From: Pseudomonas viciae
Lineage (GTDB): Bacteria; Pseudomonadota; Gammaproteobacteria; Pseudomonadales; Pseudomonadaceae
Direction: 5' to 3'
DNA length: 64,000 nt
Assembly (NCBI RefSeq): GCF_004786035.1
Contig: NZ_CP035088.1
Location: 460,001 to 524,000, forward strand
The notes below the pieces were generated by a model that made no database searches, was not told where the DNA came from, and saw nothing but the letters and a program-made list of their open reading frames with translations. Shown here one piece after another: positions 30,925 to 38,142 of the stretch. How positions within the stretch are numbered: the stretch's first letter is position 1; the number at the start of each line of letters is the position of its first letter. The position numbers and the translations under genes were made by a program.

Positions 30925-32151
30925 TCAGTGCCAGCGACGGAAGATCAGCGAGGTGTTGACCCCTCCGAAGGCGAAGTTGTTGTTCATCACGTATTCGTTG
31001 CTCATCGACCGGAACTCGTTACGCAGGTAGTCGAGCTTGCCGCACTGGGGATCGACCTCGTCGAGGTTGAAGGTGTGCACGTACAGGTCGCGGTTCATCA
31101 TCTCGATGCTGAACCAGGATTCCAGCGCCCCGCAGGCACCCAGGGTATGGCCGAGGAAGCTTTTCTGCGAGCTGATGGGCATGTGTTCGCCGAACAGGCT
31201 GCTGGTGGCCAGGGTTTCGGCGATGTCGCCCTGTTCGGTGGCGGTGCCGTGGCCGTTGACGTAGCCGATGGCGGACGGGGCGAGGTCGGCATCTTCCAGG
31301 GCCAGCTCCATGGCCCTGCGCATGGTGCTCAGTTCGGGACGGGTGGCATGCTGGCCGTCGGCGTTGCTGCCAAAACCGACGATTTCGGCATGAATCCGCG
31401 CGCCACGGGCCAGGGCATGTTCCAGTTCTTCGAGGACCAGCATGCCGGCGCCTTCACCGATCACCAGGCCATCGCGATCCTTGTCATACGGGCGTGGGCT
31501 GGTCTGTGGGGCATCGTTTTTCAGGCTGGTGGCGTAGAGCGCGTCGAAGACCATCGCTTCGGTCGGGCACAGCTCTTCCGCGCCACCGGCCAGCATCAGC
31601 GGCAGGCGGCCGAACTTGATCGCCTCGTAGGCATAGCCGATGCCGTGGCTGCCGCTGGTGCAGGCGCTGGAAGTGGGGATCAGGCGCCCGGTCAGCCCGA
31701 AGAAGATGCTGATGTTGGCCGCCGTGGTGTGGGGCATCATCCGTACATAGGAATTGGCGTTCAGCCCTTCGGCCACGCTGTTGAGCAGCATGTTGCCAAA
31801 GGCCTTGATCTCGTCGGTGCTGCCGGTGGACGAACCGCAGGACACACCCATGCGCCCGTCCTTGATCGACTCATCGCCCAAGAGACCGGCGTCGGCCAGG
31901 GCCTGTTCCGCCGCGCCCACGGCCAGGCGCGAGACCCGGCCCATGCTGCGCAGTTGCTTGCGCGTCCAGTGGGCCGGGACCTGGAAATCGTCGATAGGCC
32001 CTGCCAGGCGGGTGTTCAGTTCGCTGAAGCGATCCCACTCATCCATGCGACGGATGCCGCTGCGGTTGGCGGCGAAGTTGGCGGCGATGGTGTCCCAGTC
32101 GCTGCCCACGGAGGTGATGCCGGCCATGCCGGTGACGACGACGCGCTTCAT
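30925..32151 (-). CDS. apeR: APE beta-ketoacyl-ACP synthase (ApeR-like)
   Basis: This FabF-fold ketosynthase of 408 aa condenses malonyl-ACP units onto the growing chain. Its full catalytic triad is visible: Cys in SSACTSGSHGIGYA, His in NGHGTATEQGD and His in SFLGHTLGACGALES. ATG 32151 overlaps the ketoreductase stop (TGATG); GTG 32157 is an alternative. The order ketosynthase-dehydratase-ketoreductase-ketosynthase (34536 to 30925) is the conserved apeOPQR block of aryl polyene clusters. Confidence 0.88.
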   Translation of the reverse strand: MKRVVVTGMAGITSVGSDWDTIAANFAANRSGIRRMDEWDRFSELNTRLAGPIDDFQVPAHWTRKQLRSMGRVSRLAVGAAEQALADAGLLGDESIKDGRMGVSCGSSTGSTDEIKAFGNMLLNSVAEGLNANSYVRMMPHTTAANISIFFGLTGRLIPTSSACTSGSHGIGYAYEAIKFGRLPLMLAGGAEELCPTEAMVFDALYATSLKNDAPQTSPRPYDKDRDGLVIGEGAGMLVLEELEHALARGARIHAEIVGFGSNADGQHATRPELSTMRRAMELALEDADLAPSAIGYVNGHGTATEQGDIAETLATSSLFGEHMPISSQKSFLGHTLGACGALESWFSIEMMNRDLYVHTFNLDEVDPQCGKLDYLRNEFRSMSNEYVMNNNFAFGGVNTSLIFRRWH

Positions 32152-32879
32152 CAGCACAGACCTCCGTTGACGGCCAGGACCTGGCGAGTGATGTAGCCGG
32201 CTTCGGCGGACATCAGGAAGTTCACCGCGCCCGCCACCTCTTCTGGAGTGCCCATGCGCTGGGCGGGGATCATTTTCATCAGTTCTTCCACGGGCACGTT
32301 TTCATCGAGCATGGCGGTATCGATCAGGCCAGGCGCGACGCAATTGACGGTGATCTTGCGCTTGCCCAACTCGATTGCCAATGCCTTGGCCGCGCCGATC
32401 AAGCCAGCCTTCGACGCACTGTAGTTGACCTGGCCGCGGTTGCCGATCAGCCCCGAAACCGAGGTGATGCAGACGATACGCCCGGCGGCGCGACGGCGGA
32501 TCATCGGCATCATCACCGGATGCAGGACGTTGTAGAAACCGTCGAGGTTGGTGCGCATCACCACATCCCAGTCGTCCTCGCTCAGGGCCGGGAAGGCGCC
32601 ATCGCGGGTCAGGCCAGCGTTGAGCACCACGCCGTAATAGGCACCGTGGGTTTCGACATCGGCTTCGAGAATGGCTTTGCACGCAGCGCGGTCGGACACG
32701 TCGAACTGCAGCACCCGGGCATTGCGGCCCAGGGCCTGGATTTGCGCCTGGACGGTTTCGGCCTCGGCGCGGCCACTGCGGCAATGCAGCACAATGTCGT
32801 GCCCGGCCTGGGCCAGGCGCAGGGCGATGGCGCGGCCGATGCCACGGCTGGAGCCGGTGACCAGTACGGATTCAGTCAT
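32151..32879 (-). CDS. apeQ: APE 3-ketoacyl-ACP reductase (ApeQ-like, FabG family)
   Basis: This 242-aa short-chain dehydrogenase has the NADPH site TGSSRGIGRAIALRLA, an Asn/Ser region VLNAGLTRDG, and the active-site Ser...Tyr-Lys in ITSVSGLIGNRGQ and VNYSASKAG. It reduces the beta-keto group in each APE extension cycle. Its ATG overlaps the dehydratase stop (ATGA) and its stop overlaps the next ketosynthase start. Confidence 0.9.
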   Translation of the reverse strand: MTESVLVTGSSRGIGRAIALRLAQAGHDIVLHCRSGRAEAETVQAQIQALGRNARVLQFDVSDRAACKAILEADVETHGAYYGVVLNAGLTRDGAFPALSEDDWDVVMRTNLDGFYNVLHPVMMPMIRRRAAGRIVCITSVSGLIGNRGQVNYSASKAGLIGAAKALAIELGKRKITVNCVAPGLIDTAMLDENVPVEELMKMIPAQRMGTPEEVAGAVNFLMSAEAGYITRQVLAVNGGLC

Positions 32880-33343
32880 GGCTGGTTTCCTGTTGCGGAC
32901 GGTTCATTGAGGTATTGGGCGGCCTGGGGCGGGCGGAACACGTTCAGCCGGGCCGTGGCATGGATGCCAGGGGCGCGGATGTGGCATTCGAACACGCCCA
33001 TGCCATTGTCGTCTTCCAGGGAGCGCACGCCATGGATGGTCAGTTCGGCGCCGACAGGGAAATATTCGACGTTGCATTCGAACTTGCGGGTGCCAAGCAG
33101 GAAACCCAGCTCCACGGCATCGCCGCGTCGGCGTGCATGGCAACCGGCAAACGCCGCGACACTCTGGGCCATCAGCTCGATGCCGACCCAGGCCGGCAGC
33201 CCGCCGTCGTCACGGCTGAACAACCCGCCGGGCCTGACGGTGGCGAGGGTATGGATCTGCTCGTCATCGAAGTCCAGGATCCGATCGATGAGGATCATGT
33301 CGCCTGCGTGGGGCAGCAGTTCGGCGAGCGGCCAGTCAGTCAT
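32876..33343 (-). CDS. apeP: APE 3-hydroxyacyl-ACP dehydratase (ApeP-like hotdog)
   Basis: This 155-aa single hotdog domain has an expected catalytic His in LLPHAGDMILIDRI and an acidic partner in WVGIELMAQSVAAFAG (Glu). This is the ApeP arrangement and differs from FabZ in lacking the GHFPxxPVMPG signature. It removes water to form each polyene double bond. It overlaps both neighbours by four bases. Confidence 0.85.
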   Translation of the reverse strand: MTDWPLAELLPHAGDMILIDRILDFDDEQIHTLATVRPGGLFSRDDGGLPAWVGIELMAQSVAAFAGCHARRRGDAVELGFLLGTRKFECNVEYFPVGAELTIHGVRSLEDDNGMGVFECHIRAPGIHATARLNVFRPPQAAQYLNEPSATGNQP

Positions 33344-34536
33344 GGGGCGTCTCCGATAATCAGGCTGACGTTGTTGCCGCCGAAGGCGAATGAATTGCTC
33401 ATCAGGCGGCGCGGTGAGGTTGGGTTCAGGCGGGTGTTGGCGTTTACCCAGTCGAGCGCCGGCAACTGGGGATCGGCCTGGCCATCCCAGACATGCGGTG
33501 GCAGGGCCTGGGCGGTGTTTTGTGTGCTCAGGCTCAACCAGCAGAACGCTGCTTCAAGTGCCCCGGCTGCGCCGAGGGTGTGGCCGGTCATGGGCTTGGT
33601 TGATGAGCAGGGCACCCCCGCCGTAAATAGCCCGGCCACGGCCTGGCTTTCCATGGCGTCGTTGTGTTGCGTGGCGGTGCCGTGCAGGTTCAGGTAGTCG
33701 ATCTGACTGGGCTCAAGACCTGCGCAATGCAGGGCTTTTTCCATGGCCTGGCGGGCGCCGCGACCACTGGGCTCCGGGGCGGAAATATGGTGCGCATCGG
33801 AACTGGCGCCGTCGCCGAGCAAGGCAATCGGTGTTCCTTCTCCCGGCGTCTTGCTCATGAGGAACAGCACGGCTGCTTCGCCAATGTTGATGCCGCTGCG
33901 GTTTACCGAAAACGGATTGCAGCGTTCGCTCGACACCGCTTCCAGCGCCGAAAAACCATTGAGGGTCAGTTTGCACAGGCTGTCCACGCCACCGCAGAGC
34001 ACGGCATCGCACAGCCCCAGGTCCAGCAGGCGCCGGGCACTCATCAAGGCGCGGGCGCTGGAGGTGCAGGCGGTGGAAATCACGTAGGACGGGCCACTCA
34101 GGTCGAGCCAGTCGGCGAGAAAGTTGGCCGGCGCGCTGAGCTCCTGTTGCTGGTAGTCGTAGCCGTCGGGGAAGCGCTGTTCGCGCAGATAATGGGCGAT
34201 ACCGCTACTGGCTTCATCGATGCCCGAGGTACTGGTACCTAGCACGATGCCGATCCGCGCACGCCCATAGATCTTGATGGCCTGGTCGATCTCGGTGCGG
34301 ATCTGCAAGCCCGCTTCCAGCAGTAACTGATTGTTGCGGCTGCCTTGCGCCGCCAGGGCGGCAGGGATGGGCGCGAGTGCGCCCGACACCGAGGCCACCG
34401 GCAATGCACGCTCGGCCACCCAGCCCGCCTCGACCCGCACACCCGAGCAGTCGCCGGCAAACAGGTTGCGCGCAACGGTATGTTTGTCGCGGCCCAGGGC
34501 GCAAATCACTCCAAGGGCATTCAAATAGGCAGTCAT
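33340..34536 (-). CDS. apeO: APE beta-ketoacyl-ACP synthase (ApeO-like)
   Basis: This 398-aa ketosynthase has Cys in STACTSSARALMSA, His in NLHGTATQHND and His in MTGHTLGAAGALEA, so it should be catalytic. In characterised APE systems ApeO works as a heterodimer with the chain-length-factor-like ApeC; the matching protein here is encoded at the start of the operon (48232-48951). It overlaps the DUF3261 lipoprotein gene and apeP by four bases each. Confidence 0.88.
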   Translation of the reverse strand: MTAYLNALGVICALGRDKHTVARNLFAGDCSGVRVEAGWVAERALPVASVSGALAPIPAALAAQGSRNNQLLLEAGLQIRTEIDQAIKIYGRARIGIVLGTSTSGIDEASSGIAHYLREQRFPDGYDYQQQELSAPANFLADWLDLSGPSYVISTACTSSARALMSARRLLDLGLCDAVLCGGVDSLCKLTLNGFSALEAVSSERCNPFSVNRSGINIGEAAVLFLMSKTPGEGTPIALLGDGASSDAHHISAPEPSGRGARQAMEKALHCAGLEPSQIDYLNLHGTATQHNDAMESQAVAGLFTAGVPCSSTKPMTGHTLGAAGALEAAFCWLSLSTQNTAQALPPHVWDGQADPQLPALDWVNANTRLNPTSPRRLMSNSFAFGGNNVSLIIGDAP

Positions 34537-35015
34537 GGGGTGCTCTCGGTCAACGGTGTGATGCGGTAGTGCGGGCCTTGGGGCAGGCTTAGTTCAAAAT
34601 CCAGCGGTCGCTCGTAGCGCACCTGCCAGCGGGAATCGAGGGTTCGTTGCGATGCCCGCTGGCGGGCGGCCGGGTAGTTGCCGGCAAGTTCGGCTTCGGG
34701 TGTGAGGGCGAACAGCAGCGCGGCGAACAACTCCCGGGCCTCGGCGTTGGGTGGCAGCAGACCGTCGGCCTGCCATTGGCCGTCGACCAGGCGTTGGCGG
34801 GCTACGGGAATGCCCAGCGGGTCCATCATTGACCAGCGCAGGCCGCTGTTTTCGCGCTGGACCACCAGCAACCAATCCTGACGTTGACCGGCCAGTTGCC
34901 GCTCGATGTGCAATTGCAGTGGCAGCGCCAGGGTCGGCGTGCGCTCGGGCAGCGGCGCGTGGCTGGCGCAGGCACTGAGCAGCAGCAGGCAGCCGATAAG
35001 CAGGAAACGAATCAT
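34533..35015 (-). CDS. DUF3261 lipoprotein of the APE cluster
   Basis: This 160-aa protein has a lipoprotein signal FLLIGCLLLLSAC, with Cys16 as the lipidated residue and Ala at +2, which favours the outer membrane. The rest (PLQLHIERQLAGQRQDWLLV and SGLRWSMMDPLGIPVARQRL) matches DUF3261, a family found almost only in APE-type clusters (ApeN position). It probably helps place the pigment in the outer membrane together with the LolA-like protein and the exporter; that role is inferred. Confidence 0.8.
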   Translation of the reverse strand: MIRFLLIGCLLLLSACASHAPLPERTPTLALPLQLHIERQLAGQRQDWLLVVQRENSGLRWSMMDPLGIPVARQRLVDGQWQADGLLPPNAEARELFAALLFALTPEAELAGNYPAARQRASQRTLDSRWQVRYERPLDFELSLPQGPHYRITPLTESTP

Positions 35016-35740
35016 CCGGCGGTCCCTTCAACGGGCTTGCGGGCCACCACATTGACCAGGGTTTCCTCCCGCTCGCCAAATGGCTTGGGACGGCGCAGGC
35101 CAAAACGCTCCAGCAGGCCGAAGTCTTTGGAACGGCTCCACCACAGGTACGGATAAGACACGTTTTTGGCTTCGAATTGGAAACCCTGGCTGCGGATCAT
35201 TTCCAGGTACTGGGCGGCACTTTTCTGCACGTGCATCGGGTGGCGGAACAGCCAGCGGATCACCCAGGTATCGATGTAGGCCTCGGTGGACTCGGCGAAC
35301 ATCAGGTAGCCGCCGGGCTTGAGTACGCGATAGAACTCGGCGAGGGCTTTGTCCTGCTCCACCAGGTGATGGAAGGTCTGGTGGCAGAACAACAGGTCGA
35401 CACTGGCATCCGGCACCGCCAACGTCGCGCAGTCGCTGCCGATCAATTCCACGGTCATGCCCTGGCGCGCCGCTTCCTCCACGCTAAGGTCAAGGCTATG
35501 GGGATCGGCGTCCACGCCGATCAGATGTTGCGGCGCAAATACCTGGCGCAGGTACTGGAACGACTTGCCCTGGCCGCAGCCAGCGTCCAGCAGCACCGGG
35601 TTGGCCGGCAGCGGGGTACTGAACAGGCTGCGCAGGTCGTTGATCGCTACCCGCAACACGTGGTGCTGCCAGGTGTGGCTGCGCAGGAACCAGAAACCGA
35701 AGCGGGTCTCTTCGACGTAGTTGTCGCTCAGGTAGCTCAT
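35012..35740 (-). CDS. SAM-dependent methyltransferase of the APE cluster
   Basis: The start was set at ATG 35740 (MSYLSDNYVEETRFGFWFL), 10 bases after the previous stop, giving 242 aa; the frame opens 10 codons earlier. A class I fold is shown by motif I LLDAGCGQGKSF, the acidic GVDADP, LLFCHQTFHHL and LKPGGYLMFAE. It could C- or O-methylate the aryl head group, as known APEs carry ring methyl groups; the substrate is inferred from context. It overlaps the lipoprotein gene by four bases. Confidence 0.82.
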   Translation of the reverse strand: MSYLSDNYVEETRFGFWFLRSHTWQHHVLRVAINDLRSLFSTPLPANPVLLDAGCGQGKSFQYLRQVFAPQHLIGVDADPHSLDLSVEEAARQGMTVELIGSDCATLAVPDASVDLLFCHQTFHHLVEQDKALAEFYRVLKPGGYLMFAESTEAYIDTWVIRWLFRHPMHVQKSAAQYLEMIRSQGFQFEAKNVSYPYLWWSRSKDFGLLERFGLRRPKPFGEREETLVNVVARKPVEGTAG

Positions 35741-35750
35741 GGTTGCTGAC

Positions 35751-36983
35751 TCATGGTGCCGGGCTCGCACAGATTTCCGAGAGCATGCGCAGGCGCCGCT
35801 TGGGTTCGCTGACGAACGGGTTGCGCTGATCCCAGGCGTAGCCAGCCAGGATCGAGCTGATCATGCGACGAATGTCGGCCGAGCCTTCGGTGTAGAAAAT
35901 CACGTCCTGGAAGGTGCCGGCGTACCAGCCCTCGACGTAGCAGCGGAAGGTGTCGACGCCGCGCTTGAGTGGTTCGGCGAACTCGCTTTGCCAGTCGACG
36001 CTCTCGCCTTGCAACTGCCGATGTAGCACGCCAGCCGCCATGCTCGCCGAGCGCATGGCGATGGTCACGCCGGAGGAGAACACCGGGTCGAGGAATTCCG
36101 CGGCATTGCCCAGCAGGGCGAAGCCGGGACCGTGCAGGGTCTTGACGTTGGCCGAATAGCCGCCGATGGTCCGCGCCGGGGTATCCCACACCGCGTTTTT
36201 CAGCACCGCGGCCAGGCTTGGGGTTTCGTCGATGAAGCCGCGCAGGCAGGCATCGAGATCGTCGGTGCGGCCGGCGAAATGCTCTGCTGCCGCGACCACG
36301 CCCACCGAGCAGCGTCCGCCGCTGAACGGAATGGTCCAGAACCACACGTCGCGTTTGCTCGGGTGGGTGGTGATCAGGATTTTTTCCCGATCAAAATTCG
36401 CCGAGTCAATGCGATCTTCAATGTGGGTGAACACCGCTTGGCGGATCGGGAAATTCGACGGAGCCTCAAGGTCCAGCTGGCGTGGCAAGACCCGCCCATA
36501 GCCGCTGGCGTCAAGCACGAAATCGGCCTCGACCCGGTACTCGCTGCCATCTTCGCGCTGCACGCCCAGTTGGGGTTTGGTGAGGGTGAAATCGGCGTTG
36601 GCAATGGCTTGGCCATAACGGATCTCCACGCCTTGCAGCGCGGCCTGGTCGGCCAGCAACTTGTCGAAGTCGGCGCGCTGCACCTGGAAGGTCGTGGGCT
36701 TGCCATTGCTGAAGGTTTCGCCGAAATCGAAGGCGCTGTAGCGCTCGCCCCAGGCGAACGCTGCACCGTTCTTGCGTTGGAACCCGGCGGCGTTTACCGC
36801 CTCGAGCATGCCGGCCTCTTCGACGAAATCCAGGCAATGGGACAACAAGCTCTCGCCGATGGAGAACCGTGGGAAATGCTGGCGTTCGACGACCAGCACA
36901 TCATGGCCTTTGCGCTTGAGCAGCGCGGCCGCGATGGCCCCGGAAGGGCCTGCGCCGATGATGACGACCTGTCGACGTTCCAT
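35751..36983 (-). CDS. Flavin-dependent halogenase-like oxidoreductase of the APE cluster
   Basis: ATG 36983 (MERRQVVIIGAGPSG) gives 410 aa; the TTG that opens the frame at 37022 is less likely. The FAD-binding GAGPSG is at residues 10-15. Halogenase hallmarks are all visible: FSIGESLL (40-47), Lys71 in GFQRKNGAAFAWG at the place of the catalytic lysine, WFWTIP (214-219) matching the WxWxIP motif, and FLDPVFSSG (297-305) matching FxxPxxSxG. The family also contains plain hydroxylases and reductases. In the xanthomonadin cluster a related enzyme sits beside brominated aryl-polyene synthesis, so aryl halogenation is plausible here but not proven. It lies one base after the upstream stop. Confidence 0.72.
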   Translation of the reverse strand: MERRQVVIIGAGPSGAIAAALLKRKGHDVLVVERQHFPRFSIGESLLSHCLDFVEEAGMLEAVNAAGFQRKNGAAFAWGERYSAFDFGETFSNGKPTTFQVQRADFDKLLADQAALQGVEIRYGQAIANADFTLTKPQLGVQREDGSEYRVEADFVLDASGYGRVLPRQLDLEAPSNFPIRQAVFTHIEDRIDSANFDREKILITTHPSKRDVWFWTIPFSGGRCSVGVVAAAEHFAGRTDDLDACLRGFIDETPSLAAVLKNAVWDTPARTIGGYSANVKTLHGPGFALLGNAAEFLDPVFSSGVTIAMRSASMAAGVLHRQLQGESVDWQSEFAEPLKRGVDTFRCYVEGWYAGTFQDVIFYTEGSADIRRMISSILAGYAWDQRNPFVSEPKRRLRMLSEICASPAP

Positions 36984-36984
36984 T

Positions 36985-38142
36985 TCAACTGTTGGCACTG
37001 GGGCTCCTGGCCGGGACGGCAATCAAGGGAATACGGTGGAAGCCGGCCATGGCCGGCAGCAATGTCGCGATCAGGCCCATCAGCATCAGGGCAAAGTACA
37101 ACGCCGGGCTGATGAGCTGTTGTTGCAGCAGCAGGTTGAGGAACACGATTTCACTCAAGCCGCGAATGTTCAGCAAAACACTTTCGCGCCATCGACTGGC
37201 GCCGGCGAACGAAGCCCCCGCCCAGCCCAGCCCCAGCCAGTTGCCCAGCAGCTTGCTGGCAATCGGTAACAGCAGCAATGCGCCCATCTGTACCCAATCG
37301 AGGCGACTCATCGCGCTGTGGACATCGACTTGCACAATGCCGAAGGTGAGGATCAGCGGTATCGCCACGTAGGTTTGCAAACCTTGCATCCAGCTTGCTT
37401 TGAGCGGCAATACCAACGGCACCTTGAGCATGGCCATGCACAGCAGATAACCGATGCCGACAATCAGTGCGTTGAGCCGGTAGTGTTCGGCCGCCACCAG
37501 CAGGGCGAAAAAGATCCCGCTGTGCAGCAACGGTTGGCGCAGGCCGAGCAGTCGCAACAGCAGCGGCACGCAGGCGCTGGCCAATGGCAGCAGCAGGCTG
37601 CCCAGGTGCAGGCTGCCCTGGGCCAGGGCGAACAGGCTCCAGCAGGTCAGGTCGATCAGAATCGCGGTTTGCACCAGGCGCCGGGTGGCGGTGGACGGAT
37701 AGCCGATGTGCCGCAGGTACAGGTACAGCACCGGGATCGCGGTAATTGCAAACAGCAGTCCCACCGCCAGGGAGCTGATCCAGGGCTGGGGCGGCAGCAG
37801 CCAGAGCGCCGTCGCCAAACCGCAGGCAAACGGAACGCCGAAGCTTGGCAAGGCGATCTTCAGGCTTTGGCGGTCCAGGCGCAGGTCGATCACATCGCTG
37901 AGAATGTGCCCCAGCAACAGCGCAAACCCGAGGCTGTAGAGATTTTTCAGCCACACCGGCGATACCAGTTGCGCGCCGTTGAGTGACCAGCCGGGCTCGA
38001 TCCAAAAGTACATCAGCAACGGCAGGCCAAACGTCGCCAACAGCAATTGGCTGACAATCGGGATCAGCCCGAAGCGACGACCTATGAGTGTCGTTACCGC
38101 GAACAGCCCCAGGGCCATGAGCCAGAACGCCAGGATCATCAT
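36985..38142 (-). CDS. Polytopic membrane protein, cation:proton antiporter-like, in the APE operon
   Basis: This 385-aa protein has about 11-12 hydrophobic segments (for example MMILAFWLMALGLFAVTTLI and SGIFFALLVAAEHYRLNALI) and ends IRGLSEIVFLNLLLQQQLI, reminiscent of the CPA/KefB-type fold. No regulatory RCK domain is present. ATG 38142 overlaps the exporter stop (ATGA), so it is translated with the operon. Whether it moves ions, provides proton counter-flow for export or moves an intermediate is unknown; I do not recall it as a core APE component. Confidence 0.6.
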   Translation of the reverse strand: MMILAFWLMALGLFAVTTLIGRRFGLIPIVSQLLLATFGLPLLMYFWIEPGWSLNGAQLVSPVWLKNLYSLGFALLLGHILSDVIDLRLDRQSLKIALPSFGVPFACGLATALWLLPPQPWISSLAVGLLFAITAIPVLYLYLRHIGYPSTATRRLVQTAILIDLTCWSLFALAQGSLHLGSLLLPLASACVPLLLRLLGLRQPLLHSGIFFALLVAAEHYRLNALIVGIGYLLCMAMLKVPLVLPLKASWMQGLQTYVAIPLILTFGIVQVDVHSAMSRLDWVQMGALLLLPIASKLLGNWLGLGWAGASFAGASRWRESVLLNIRGLSEIVFLNLLLQQQLISPALYFALMLMGLIATLLPAMAGFHRIPLIAVPARSPSANS

